In this document: positions 46,196 to 54,503 of the stretch, in pieces
Layout: each line of letters opens with the position of its first letter
Position numbering within the stretch: position 1 is the first letter of the stretch
Notes under the pieces: generated by a model
Database searches by the model: none
Told to the model about the DNA's origin: nothing
The model's input: only the letters and a program-made list of their open reading frames with translations
Source of the DNA: RYN-133 sp963708645
GTDB taxonomy: Bacteria > Actinomycetota > Actinomycetes > Mycobacteriales > Jatrophihabitantaceae
DNA length: 64,000 nucleotides
Assembly: GCA_963708645.1 (NCBI GenBank)
Contig: CAVPTA010000003.1
Coordinates: 62,001-126,000 of the forward strand
Direction: 5' to 3'
Position numbers and translations under genes: made by a program

Positions 46196-47781
46196 CTAGG
46201 ACCAGGTGATCGTCGTGGTCGTGCTGCCCGTCGCCCAGGTGATCGTGATCGTGGCGACCGTCCCCGACGCGGCGGGCGGCACGATCACCTTCGTGTGACC
46301 GGTCGCGCCGGCCGGGATGGTGCCGGACGCGGGGGAGAAGGTCACGCCGTCGGGTGCGCTCGCGCTCCAGCGCACGTCCGCGCCCGTGACGGTCAGGGTG
46401 AGCAGGCCCGAGCCGCCATTGGTAGCGGAGTACTTCGTTGGATTCACCGTGGCGGTGACCGCGGCCTGTTTCGGCTTGGTCGGGCTGGTGTCGGGTGCCG
46501 GCGTGGTCGGCGTGCGCGACCTGCTCGGCGGCACTGTCGACGGCCGGGTCGGGTGCGGTGCCGGATGGTGCGGCGAAGTGGTGCGCGGATGTGTCGGCGT
46601 CGGTGTCGGTGTCGGCGAAGCCACGGATGACACGGATGACACGGCGACGCTGCTCGTCGTTGCCGACGTCGGGTGCGCAGTCGTGGTCGAGGGGTGCGCG
46701 CTCGAATGCGGGGCGGATCGCGCGGGGTGCGCGTGCGTCGCAGTACGTGTGCCGATCGAGGCCGCCGTTGTGACGATCGCGCTGCTCGAGGTGTGCGTGG
46801 TTGCGAGTGCCGCGGTCGGACGCGAGTCGGGCGAGGCAGCCGCATGCAGCACGACGCCGCCGGCCAGATAGTGCTGCGACTGCCGCCGCGGCGACGCCGC
46901 GCACCCGACGGCGCCGCGGACGCGTGCTCGGGAAGCCGGCCGCGTCGTAGCCGGCGATGCTCTCGACGGCGGCGCGGTCGCGCGCGCCCATCGGCGCTGT
47001 CGTCGGACACGAGGCGGAACCCGGCGACAACACGCGAGCGCAGCTGCGCCGACGCCGCCAGCAACGGGATGACCGAGAACAACGCGGCGGCGCTGACTCG
47101 ACGTTTCTTCTGCTCGCCGCACTCGGGACAGTGATCGATGTGGCGTGCGATCCGCTTGCGCATCAAGGGCGTCATCACGCCGTCCCAGCCGGCCACGATC
47201 TCTGCCAGCTCACTGCATCGGGACGGGTCGCGCGCGACGAGCAGCGCGGCCAGGCTGCGCTCGAGTTCGGCCCGTCCGCGCTCGAGCAGCTTGTTCGCGT
47301 TGCTGCGGGTCACGTCGAGCGCGGCTGCCAGGTCGTCGCCATCGAGTCCGTGTCGTAGCGACAGTTCGAGGGCCGCGCGTTCGCCGGTGTTCAGGCCTCC
47401 CATTGCCTGCCAGACGAGCGCCTGCAAGTGCGCGCTGTGCGGGGCCGAGTCGAAGTCGGGCGTCTCGGCGCTCATCGTCTCGTCCCACGCCTCGAGCGGC
47501 ACGACGCGACGGGACGAACGAATCTGGCGCAGGCATTGCGAGCGTGCGACGGCGTAGAGCCACGGCCGCAGCCGGGACGGGTCGCGTAGCTGCCCGACGC
47601 GGTGCACGAGCACGACGAACGTGTCCTGAACCGCGTCCTCGGCACTCGAGCGGTCGTGCAGCATCGACAGGCAGAACGAGAACAGCGCGTCGCCATAGGT
47701 GTCGTACGCGCCGGCGAGCCCGACGGAATTGCCCTCCCGGATCGCCGCCACGAGGGCGCGATCGTCCACGAATCGGACCAT
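46196..47781 (-). CDS. ECF-type sigma factor fused to zinc finger, membrane helix and extracellular Ig-like domain, two frameshifts
   Basis: The first 260 codons are intact: sigma region 2 (SMLHDRSSAEDAVQDTFVVLV, WLYAVARSQCLRQI), region 4 (LSLRHGLDGDDLAAALDVT) and then an HxxxCxxC anti-sigma zinc motif (HIDHCPEC). Frame changes at about 46985-47000 and 46870-46890 link DRAAVESIAGYDAAGFPS, a hydrophobic segment (GVAAAAVAAL and YLAGGVVLHAAA), a Thr/Ser/Pro/His-rich stalk and an Ig-like C-terminus (YSATNGGSGLLTLTV to TITWS). About 527 residues. This looks like a sigma factor tethered through its own anti-sigma module, able to respond to an outside signal. The frame changes make the fusion likely but not certain. 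Confidence 0.65.
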
Positions 47782-47837
47782 ACGTCATCACCAGACTCTT
47801 CGGCAGTGGTCATCGGGGCACCGTTTCGACAGCAATG

Positions 47838-47872
47838 TCGTCGCCCGGACGCGTGCTGCGCCCGGGCGACGA
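47838..47872 (-). terminator. Hairpin downstream of the secreted-protein gene
   Basis: TCGTCGCCCGG (47838-47848) and CCGGGCGACGA (47862-47872) form an 11-base perfect stem with a 13-base loop between the secreted-protein stop (47888) and the sigma-factor start (47781). It probably ends the secreted-protein transcript. The same GGGCGACGA word forms the upstream hairpin at 48701-48747. Confidence 0.6.
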
Positions 47873-47887
47873 ACGGTGGTAGCGCGC

Positions 47888-48631
47888 TCAGGCGCAGGTG
47901 GTGTCGAAGAACGCGACCGGCGAGTCCGACAGCAGCGTGCCGTCAGTGGTCTCGGCGTGCAGATGGACGCTGTGGCCCGTCGTGCCCGAGCTCGCGATGA
48001 ATGCGTAGTGGAAGGTCGGCGAGATACCGCCGCTGGCCAGGACGGAGGGGTCGGTCACCGTGGTGTCACCGACGCGCGTCCCATCGACGGTCCAGTAGTA
48101 GCGGATACCGGTCGGCGGGGTGCCCCAGAAGAAGATCTGACCGCCCAGATCGGTGTACACGTCGCCGCACAGTGCGCTCGAGTCGGTGGCGGTGGCCCAG
48201 CCCGCGTCCAGTCCGGTCGCGCACTCGGTGTCGAAGAACATCTCGCGCGTCTCGACACTGTTCGGACTCGTCACGACGAGCCGCTCCCAGCCGCTGTAGT
48301 TGTCCGAGATCTGCCAGATGTCGTGGACGGTGGAGCTGTGCCGGCCCGCGCCGCGGAAGTGCAGCGCACGAGTCGGGCCGACCGAGCCGTCGCTGCGCTT
48401 CCAGTGGTAGCGAACGTCGGCGGGGCCGTTGGACAGGACCCGTGCGTTGAAGGTGGTGGTCTGTGGGCACCCGTACGGGTGGTTGATCCCGGCGGCGCGG
48501 ACGGTGACGGTCGGCGTCGTTGCCGATGCCGGTGCGGCGCCGAGCATTGCCGCGATCACCGAGACGATGCCGGCGATCAGGGCGACGACGGCGGTGCGGA
48601 CGGTGCGGGTGGTGAGCTTCGAAGCGAACAT
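47888..48631 (-). CDS. Secreted protein with two beta domains, unknown function
   Basis: 247 residues. Signal peptide with cleavage near GAAPASA-TT; the mature part has two Ig- or PKD-like halves (VTVRAAGINHPYGCPQTTTFNARV and ALCGDVYTDLGGQIFFWGTPP) and four Cys. It lies just upstream of the membrane-anchored sigma gene on the same strand, separated by a hairpin, and both encode extracellular beta domains, so a ligand-receptor relation is possible but only inferred. A GGAAAGAGAG ribosome binding site precedes the ATG at 48631. Confidence 0.6.
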   Translation of the reverse strand: MFASKLTTRTVRTAVVALIAGIVSVIAAMLGAAPASATTPTVTVRAAGINHPYGCPQTTTFNARVLSNGPADVRYHWKRSDGSVGPTRALHFRGAGRHSSTVHDIWQISDNYSGWERLVVTSPNSVETREMFFDTECATGLDAGWATATDSSALCGDVYTDLGGQIFFWGTPPTGIRYYWTVDGTRVGDTTVTDPSVLASGGISPTFHYAFIASSGTTGHSVHLHAETTDGTLLSDSPVAFFDTTCA

Positions 48632-48700
48632 GACGGGCTCTCTTTCCGGTGTGCCGATGCCGGATGCATCAGGCGGTCACCGGTATGAGCCCTGGGGGTC

Positions 48701-48747
48701 GCGGGCGACGACAACTTTTTTGAACAAACTTTTTCGTCGCCGCCCGC
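48701..48747. terminator. Hairpin with A/T-rich loop between SDR and secreted-protein genes
   Basis: GCGGGCGACGA (48701-48711) pairs with TCGTCGCC-GCCCGC (48734-48747) with a one-base bulge region; the 22-base loop is AT-rich and holds two T-runs (ACTTTTTTG and ACTTTTTCG). It lies 3' of the SDR gene and upstream of the secreted-protein gene, so it can be a terminator for the former or a regulatory element for the latter. Confidence 0.5.
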
Positions 48748-48755
48748 GGCCGGTG

Positions 48756-49583
48756 TCAGGCCTGGCCGTGCGCCTCGATCGAGACGGGCTCCCACTCGTC
48801 CCAGGTTGCGATGCGGCTTGCGTAGTCGGCCTTGGCGACATCCAGTACGCCCTTGCCGAAGAAGATCCGCAGCGGTGGGTTCTCGGCATCGACCACCTTG
48901 AGCACAGCTTCGCGCGTGGCGGCCGGGTCGCCCGGCGTCGTCATCCGCTTCGACCGGGCGGATGCTGCCGCCTCGCGCACACCGTCGTACACCGGGTTCG
49001 CGGTGGCGTGCCGCGCGGACGGGCCGCCCCAGTCGGTCGAATAGCCCGTCGGCTCGATCAGCGTGACCTTGATGCCGAACTCGGCGACCTCCTGCGCGAG
49101 GGCCTGGCTGATGCCCTCGAGCCCCCACTTGGATGCGTGGTACATGCCGACGTTCGGGAACGCGCTGATACCGCCGATCGACGACACCTGCAGGATGTGT
49201 CCGCTGCCCTGGGCGCGCAGCAGCGGCAACGCAGCCTGGGTCACCCAGAGCGCGCCGAACAAGTTCGTTTCGATCTGATCGCGGGCGTCGGCCTCGCTGA
49301 GCTCTTCGACCATGCCGAACTGTCCGTAGCCCGCGTTGTTCACGATCACGTCGAGCCGGCCGAAGTGCTCGTGCGCAGCCTGGACGGTCTCGAATGCGGC
49401 GCTGCGATCGGTGACGTCGAGTTGCTGCGCAAGCAGCAGGTCGCCGAACTGGGCGGCGAGGTCGTCGAGGGTGTGCGGGTCACGTGCCGTTGCGGCGACG
49501 CGGTCACCCCGCTCGAGCGCGGCGATCGTCCACTCGCGGCCGAAGCCCTTGGACGCACCGGTGATGAACCATGTCTTCGTCAT
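48756..49583 (-). CDS. Short-chain dehydrogenase/reductase
   Basis: 275 residues, classical SDR. Cofactor motif TGASKGFG, NNAG motif (VIVNNAGYGQFG), active-site Ser (LQVSSIGG) and YHASK. The residues after the first strand (ATARDPHTL) are compatible with NADP(H). The substrate is not recognisable. The ATG at 49583 lies seven bases after TACCGT on the minus strand, giving a possible leaderless mRNA. It diverges from a TetR gene, which is a common arrangement for a regulated oxidoreductase. Confidence 0.85.
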   Translation of the reverse strand: MTKTWFITGASKGFGREWTIAALERGDRVAATARDPHTLDDLAAQFGDLLLAQQLDVTDRSAAFETVQAAHEHFGRLDVIVNNAGYGQFGMVEELSEADARDQIETNLFGALWVTQAALPLLRAQGSGHILQVSSIGGISAFPNVGMYHASKWGLEGISQALAQEVAEFGIKVTLIEPTGYSTDWGGPSARHATANPVYDGVREAAASARSKRMTTPGDPAATREAVLKVVDAENPPLRIFFGKGVLDVAKADYASRIATWDEWEPVSIEAHGQA

Positions 49584-49590
49584 GACAAAA

Positions 49591-49598
49591 ACGGTACG
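49591..49598. promoter_or_regulatory. ACGGTACG element upstream of the SDR gene
   Basis: Read toward the SDR gene it is CGTACCGT, seven bases before the ATG. The same octamer lies six bases before the MFS ATG at 50219. It is either the -10 (TACCGT) of two leaderless promoters or half of an operator for the TetR protein encoded between them. Confidence 0.4.
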
Positions 49599-49627
49599 CT
49601 GCGTTCGTTAATTGGAGGTGGCCCGAA

Positions 49628-50200
49628 ATGGGTGCCGGACGTCCTCGCAGTGAGCAGTCGCGCCGCGCGATCGTCGAGGCGGCGGGTGACCTGATGCTCA
49701 GCGGCGGCCTGGCCGCGGCGAGCATCGAGGCGATTGCTGCGCGCGCCGGGGTCAGCAAGGCGACCATCTACAAGTGGTGGCCCTCGCGCGGTGCAGTCGC
49801 CCTCGACGGGCTGATGCACCGCATGCAGGGCTCGATCGCGATCCCGGAAGGTCTCGATACCGCGGCGGCCCTGCAATACCAACTGGACGAGCTCATCCGC
49901 CTTTTCCGCGACACCGATGTGGGGCCGATCATGCGTGCGGTCGCTGCTGAGGTGCTCGGCGATCCCGATCTCGCACGTGCCGTGCGCGAACGCTGGCTCG
50001 CGCCACGCCGCGCCGTTGCCGCCGAGGTGATCCGACGCGGGATCGCCGGCGGGCAACTACGTGCCGACCTCGACCCGGAAGCGCTGATGGACCAGCTCTA
50101 CGGGCCGCTCTACTACCGCCTCATCTTCGGCCACGCCGATCTGCCGGCCGACCTCGGCGGGACGCTTGTCACACAGCTGTTGGCTGGCGTCGGAAAATAG
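49628..50200 (+). CDS. TetR/AcrR-family regulator
   Basis: 190 residues. Helix-turn-helix IEAIAARAGVSKATIYKWWPS with the IYKWWPS signature of the TetR_C_11-type group; N-terminus GAGRPRSEQSRRAIVEAA. GGAGG lies ten bases before the ATG at 49628. It lies between the divergent SDR gene and the downstream MFS gene, both of which carry CGTACCGT in their promoter regions, so it likely controls both. Confidence 0.85.
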   Translation: MGAGRPRSEQSRRAIVEAAGDLMLSGGLAAASIEAIAARAGVSKATIYKWWPSRGAVALDGLMHRMQGSIAIPEGLDTAAALQYQLDELIRLFRDTDVGPIMRAVAAEVLGDPDLARAVRERWLAPRRAVAAEVIRRGIAGGQLRADLDPEALMDQLYGPLYYRLIFGHADLPADLGGTLVTQLLAGVGK

Positions 50201-50204
50201 TAGA

Positions 50205-50212
50205 CGTACCGT
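50205..50212 (+). promoter_or_regulatory. CGTACCGT element upstream of the MFS gene
   Basis: CGTACCGT followed by ATAGAT and the ATG at 50219. Identical in sequence and spacing to the element in front of the SDR gene at 49591-49598 on the other strand. No ribosome binding site is seen, so TACCGT may be the -10 box of a leaderless message. Confidence 0.4.
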
Positions 50213-50218
50213 ATAGAT

Positions 50219-51412
50219 ATGGCCGCCACCACCGAGAGAACCACTCCGCCCCAGTTGGGCGTGGTGACGGTCGTCCTCGCCGTGACGTCCGGCCTTGCCG
50301 TCGCGAACCTGTACTACGCGCAGCCGTTGCTGGATCTGATCGCGAAGGGTTTCGGCGTCAGCCAGGGCGCCGCGTCGATCGTGATCACGCTGACGCAGAT
50401 CGGCTACGCGGTCGGGCTGTTGCTCGTCCTGCCGCTCGGCGACCTGTTCGAGAACCGCCGCCTGATCACGCGGGTGTTGTTCGCGACCGCGCTCGCGTTG
50501 CTGCTGACTGCGGTCTCGCCGGTCTTCGCCGTGTTTCTCGCGATCTCCGTGCTGGTGGGACTGACCTCGGTCGTGGCGCAGATCGTCGTGCCGCTCGCGG
50601 CGCACATGGCGCCGGACGAGTCGCGCGGCAAGATCGTCGGCCAGGTGATGAGCGGGCTGCTGCTCGGGATCCTGCTCGCGCGCTCGGCGTCCAGCTTCGT
50701 TGCGAACTGGTTCGGGTGGCGCGCGATCTATCTCGTGTCGGCGGTGCTGATGGTCGTGCTCGTCGTCGTGCTGCGGCGGATGCTTCCCGAGTACCGACCG
50801 CACCATGTGGACGGTTACCGCGAGCTGCTGGTCACGACGCTGCGCCTGCCGCGCGAACTGCCCGTGCTGCGCTGGCGCGCACTCAGTCAGGCCGCCATGT
50901 TCGGTGCGTTCACCGTGTACTGGACGGGCATCGCGTACGAGCTGGTCGGCGAGCATCACCTGACGCAGGCCGAGATCGGCGTGTTCGCGCTGGTCGGTGC
51001 CGCCGGAGCCGCAGCGGCACCCCTCGGTGGACGGCTCGCCGATCGCGGACACGGCCGGTCGGCCAGCGGGGCGGCGATCGCGCTCGCAGCAATTGCATTG
51101 GCGCTGGCCGCAGTCGGCCACTCGAGCATCGTCGTGCTCGCGCTGGCCGGCGTGCTGCTCGATCTGGCCGTGCAGTGCCACCAGGTGATGAGCCAGCAGG
51201 AGATCTACTCCCTGCGCAGTGAAGCACGTGCCCGTATCAACACTGTGTACATGACGACGGTGTTCGTGGGTGGCGCGATCTCGTCTGCGATCGCCGGTGT
51301 GCTGGACTCGACGTACGGCTGGGCGGGCATGTGCTGGTTCGGGGCCGCATTGCCTCTGCTCGGATTGGTCCTGTGGACGGCGCGGCTTCGTCCGACCCGC
51401 ACGGCACGATAG
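50219..51412 (+). CDS. MFS transporter, 12-helix (YnfM-like)
   Basis: 397 residues. LAVANLYYAQPLLDLIAKGFG at the first helix is characteristic of the YnfM/arabinose-efflux-like group; motif A is LPLGDLFENRRLITRVL. It probably exports small metabolites or drugs. It follows the TetR gene by 18 bases and is presumably under its control. The stop at 51412 is five bases before the RecQ-type GTG. Confidence 0.85.
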   Translation: MAATTERTTPPQLGVVTVVLAVTSGLAVANLYYAQPLLDLIAKGFGVSQGAASIVITLTQIGYAVGLLLVLPLGDLFENRRLITRVLFATALALLLTAVSPVFAVFLAISVLVGLTSVVAQIVVPLAAHMAPDESRGKIVGQVMSGLLLGILLARSASSFVANWFGWRAIYLVSAVLMVVLVVVLRRMLPEYRPHHVDGYRELLVTTLRLPRELPVLRWRALSQAAMFGAFTVYWTGIAYELVGEHHLTQAEIGVFALVGAAGAAAAPLGGRLADRGHGRSASGAAIALAAIALALAAVGHSSIVVLALAGVLLDLAVQCHQVMSQQEIYSLRSEARARINTVYMTTVFVGGAISSAIAGVLDSTYGWAGMCWFGAALPLLGLVLWTARLRPTRTAR

Positions 51413-51417
51413 GCAGC

Positions 51418-53469
51418 GTGTCCGATCTGCGCGCAGCCGCCCAGCAACACCTGACCCGTCTCGCCGGGCCGTCGGCCGCGCTGCGCGACGACCAGTGGAC
51501 GGCGATCGAGGCGCTGGTCGAGCAACGTCGCAAGGTCGTGGTCATCCAGCGCACCGGGTGGGGCAAGTCAGCGGTGTACTGGATCGCTGCGGGTCTGCGC
51601 CGGGCAGCCGGGTCCGGTCCGGCGCTCGTGATCTCGCCGTTGCTCGCGTTGATGCGTGATCAGGTCGCGGCGGCGACGCGATCAGGGCTGCGGGCAGTGA
51701 CGCTCAACAGCGCGAACATCGACGACTGGTCAGAGATCGAGACGCGCATCGCCGCAGACGAGGTCGACGTCCTGCTGATCTCGCCGGAGCGGTTGAACTC
51801 GGCCGGTTTCCGGTCGCGGGTGCTGCCGAACCTCGCACCGCGCATCGGGTTGCTCGTCGTCGACGAGGCGCATTGTGTGTCCGACTGGGGTTCTGACTTC
51901 CGTCCTGACTATCGGCGCATCCGTGACGTGCTCGCCGGGCTGCCTGACGGCACGCCCGTGCTTGCCACGACTGCGACGGCGAACGACCGCGTCACCGCTG
52001 ATGTGGCGGCGCAACTGGGCACCGACACGATCACGCTGCGCGGCTCACTCGACCGCGAGAGCCTGGCGCTGTCGGTCGTCCCGACGCCTGATCTGCCGAC
52101 GGCGTACGCCTGGATCGCCGATGCGCTCGAGGCGGGCCTGCCGGGTTCGGGGCTGATCTACACGCTGACCGTCGCCGAGACCACGCGGCTCGCGGGCTTC
52201 CTCGCCGCGCGCGGGAACGAGGTGGCGGCGTACTCGTCGGCGACCCCGCCCGACGAACGCGCACTCATCGAGAAACGACTGCTAGCCCACGAACTGCGGG
52301 CGGTGGTTGCGACGTCGAGCCTGGGGATGGGCCTCGACCATCCGACGCTCGGCTTCGTTGTGAATCTCGGTGCGCCGCCGTCGCCGATCTCCTACTACCA
52401 ACAGGTCGGACGTGCCGGACGCGCCCTCGACGAGGCGCATGCGGTGCTGTTGCCCACCAGCGCCGACGAGAAGATCTGGGCATTCTTCGACTCGACTGCG
52501 TTCCCGACCGAGGATCGCGTGCGACGAGTGCTGGCGATCCTCGCCGACGGGCCGGTGTCGTTACCCCGGCTCGAAGCCGATTCCGGTCTGCGCCGCACCC
52601 GACTCGAGACCTTGCTCAAAGTGCTCGACGTCGACGGCGCGGTCGAGCGCGTCGACGGCGGGTGGGTGTCGACCGGGCGCGAGTGGCCCTACGACGCCGC
52701 GCGCCATGAGGCGATCGCAGCAGCCCGGCGCCGTGAACAGCGCGCCATGTTGCGCTACGAGCGCAGCGAATCGTGCTTGATGCGGCAACTGCGTGCCGAA
52801 CTCGATGACCCGACCGAGTCCGACTGCGGCCGGTGCGCGGTGTGCACCGGACAGTTGCCGCTTCGCGAGCCGTCGCCCGACACGGTGCGAGGCGCCCTCG
52901 TGCACCTGCGTACACAAACCGTCGTCATCGAGCCGCGCAAGATGTGGCCGGCCGGCGCACCGCGCCGCGGCAAGATCGCCGAGACCGCTCGTGCCGAACC
53001 GGGGCGCGCGCTTGCGCTGGCCGAGGATCCTGCCTGGCTCGATACAGTTTCGGCCGCGCTGCAAGAAGATCAGCCGGTCTCTGCCGAGCTGTTCGACGGC
53101 ACCGTCGGCGTCTTGTCGAAGTGGGGCTGGCCCGCCGGGCGGCCGACGTGGATCACGTGGGTGCCGTCGCGCCGGCACGACGGATTGCTCGCCGATCTGG
53201 CAGAACGCGTCGCAACCTTGGGCCGCATGCAGGTCGCGACACCGCTGCAGGCCGACGGCCCGGGTTGGCAGGCAGACGCCGCAACGAATGTCGATTCAGC
53301 ACGTCTCGCGCTCAACAGGTTGTCGGTTGCCGGGCGGGTGCCGACCGGGCCGGTGTTGCTGCTCGACGACACCGTGCGCAGCAGCTTCACGCTCACGGTG
53401 GCTGCGGTGTTGCTACGCGAGGCAGGTGCCGGACCGGTCTATCCGCTCGTCCTGCACAAGACCTTCTGA
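51418..53469 (+). CDS. RecQ-type DEAH helicase with C-terminal phosphoribosyltransferase-like domain
   Basis: 683 residues. Helicase motifs: Q-like LRDDQWTAIEAL, Walker A RTGWGKSAVYW, DEAH-box VVDEAHCVSDWGSDFRPDY, LATTATAN, and second-domain ATSSLGMGLDHP and QVGRAGRA. A zinc-binding Cys cluster follows (SCLMRQLRAEL...CGRCAVCTG), replacing a full RQC/HRDC. The last 90 residues (VLLLDDTVRSSFTLTVAAVLL) carry a PRPP-loop-like motif as in ComF-type phosphoribosyltransferases. It probably unwinds DNA in repair or recombination. The GTG at 51418 starts where the family starts; the longer frame overlaps the MFS gene. Confidence 0.85.
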   Translation: MSDLRAAAQQHLTRLAGPSAALRDDQWTAIEALVEQRRKVVVIQRTGWGKSAVYWIAAGLRRAAGSGPALVISPLLALMRDQVAAATRSGLRAVTLNSANIDDWSEIETRIAADEVDVLLISPERLNSAGFRSRVLPNLAPRIGLLVVDEAHCVSDWGSDFRPDYRRIRDVLAGLPDGTPVLATTATANDRVTADVAAQLGTDTITLRGSLDRESLALSVVPTPDLPTAYAWIADALEAGLPGSGLIYTLTVAETTRLAGFLAARGNEVAAYSSATPPDERALIEKRLLAHELRAVVATSSLGMGLDHPTLGFVVNLGAPPSPISYYQQVGRAGRALDEAHAVLLPTSADEKIWAFFDSTAFPTEDRVRRVLAILADGPVSLPRLEADSGLRRTRLETLLKVLDVDGAVERVDGGWVSTGREWPYDAARHEAIAAARRREQRAMLRYERSESCLMRQLRAELDDPTESDCGRCAVCTGQLPLREPSPDTVRGALVHLRTQTVVIEPRKMWPAGAPRRGKIAETARAEPGRALALAEDPAWLDTVSAALQEDQPVSAELFDGTVGVLSKWGWPAGRPTWITWVPSRRHDGLLADLAERVATLGRMQVATPLQADGPGWQADAATNVDSARLALNRLSVAGRVPTGPVLLLDDTVRSSFTLTVAAVLLREAGAGPVYPLVLHKTF

Positions 53470-53513
53470 GTCCCTGCTTACGATTGGTGCACCCCGGCCC
53501 CGAGGAGGTCACG

Positions 53514-54503
53514 GTGACCTTCGTCGAGCGGCTCGACCGGTACCAGCGCACGCATCGGCGTGCCGGCTTTCCGATCGCCGTGCTCTACAAGTTCATCGAC
53601 GACCAGGGCACCTATCTGGCGGCGATCATCACCTACTACGGGATCGTGTCGCTGTTTCCGTTGCTACTGCTCGGCTCGACGATCCTCAACTTCGTGCTGC
53701 AGGGCGATCCGACCCTGACGCAGCAGGTGCTGAACTCGGCACTGGGGCAGTTCCCGGTGGTCGGTGACCAACTCACCGACCCGCGCGGCATCTCCGGCAG
53801 TGGGCTCGGACTGATCGTCGGCATCCTCGGCACCGTGTACGGCGGCCTCGGTGTCGCGCAGGCTGCGCAGAACGCGATGAACACGATCTGGCGCGTGCCG
53901 CGCAACAGCCGCCCGAATCCGCTGCGCAGCAGGCTGCGCAGTCTTCTCCTGCTGCTCGTCGTCGGCCTGGCGATCATCGGCACCACTGTGCTGTCGGCGT
54001 TGAGCACGACCACCGCGGCGTTCGGTGCAGGGGTCGACGCCGGGCTGAAGGTGCTGCTGATGCTCGCCTCGTTGCTCGTCAACGTCGGTGTGTTCACGCT
54101 CGGGTTCCGCGTCGCCACTGCGCGTCCGCTGCCGTGGCGGTGCATCGTGCGTGGTGCGATCGTGGCCGCCGTCGCCTGGCAGTTGCTGCAGTACGTCGGC
54201 ACCACCTACATCGGCTCTGTCGTGAAGCATGCGACGGCCACGAATGCGGTGTTCGCGTTCGTGCTCGGCCTGGTCGCCTGGATCTACCTCGAAGCGCTGA
54301 TCGTCGTCCTCGCCGTCGAGTACAACGCTGTTCGCGAATTGAAGCTCTATCCGCGCTCGCTGCTGACCCCGTTCACCGACGACGTCGAACTCACCACCGC
54401 CGACCGCCGTGCTTACACGGGAATGGCGAAATCGCAGCGGTTCAAGGGCTTCGAGGACATCAGTGTCACCTTCGAGAAACCGCAGCGCGAGACCGAACAG
54501 TGA
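53514..54503 (+). CDS. YihY/virulence factor BrkB family membrane protein
   Basis: 329 residues, six membrane helices. ITYYGIVSLFPLLLLGSTIL, the YihY hallmark, follows a short N-terminal region; GLGVAQAAQNAMNTIW and YLEALIVVLAVEYNAV are also typical. The family was once called RNase BN by mistake; its function is unknown. The GTG at 53514 has GAGGAGG six bases upstream. The last 38 bases overlap the convergent nuclease-fold gene. Confidence 0.85.
   Translation: MTFVERLDRYQRTHRRAGFPIAVLYKFIDDQGTYLAAIITYYGIVSLFPLLLLGSTILNFVLQGDPTLTQQVLNSALGQFPVVGDQLTDPRGISGSGLGLIVGILGTVYGGLGVAQAAQNAMNTIWRVPRNSRPNPLRSRLRSLLLLLVVGLAIIGTTVLSALSTTTAAFGAGVDAGLKVLLMLASLLVNVGVFTLGFRVATARPLPWRCIVRGAIVAAVAWQLLQYVGTTYIGSVVKHATATNAVFAFVLGLVAWIYLEALIVVLAVEYNAVRELKLYPRSLLTPFTDDVELTTADRRAYTGMAKSQRFKGFEDISVTFEKPQRETEQ

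Noticed and set aside
49591..50212. Classical palindromic TetR operator
   Set aside because: Neither site is a palindrome of useful length; only the CGTACCGT octamer is shared, so a -10 box explanation remains at least as good.
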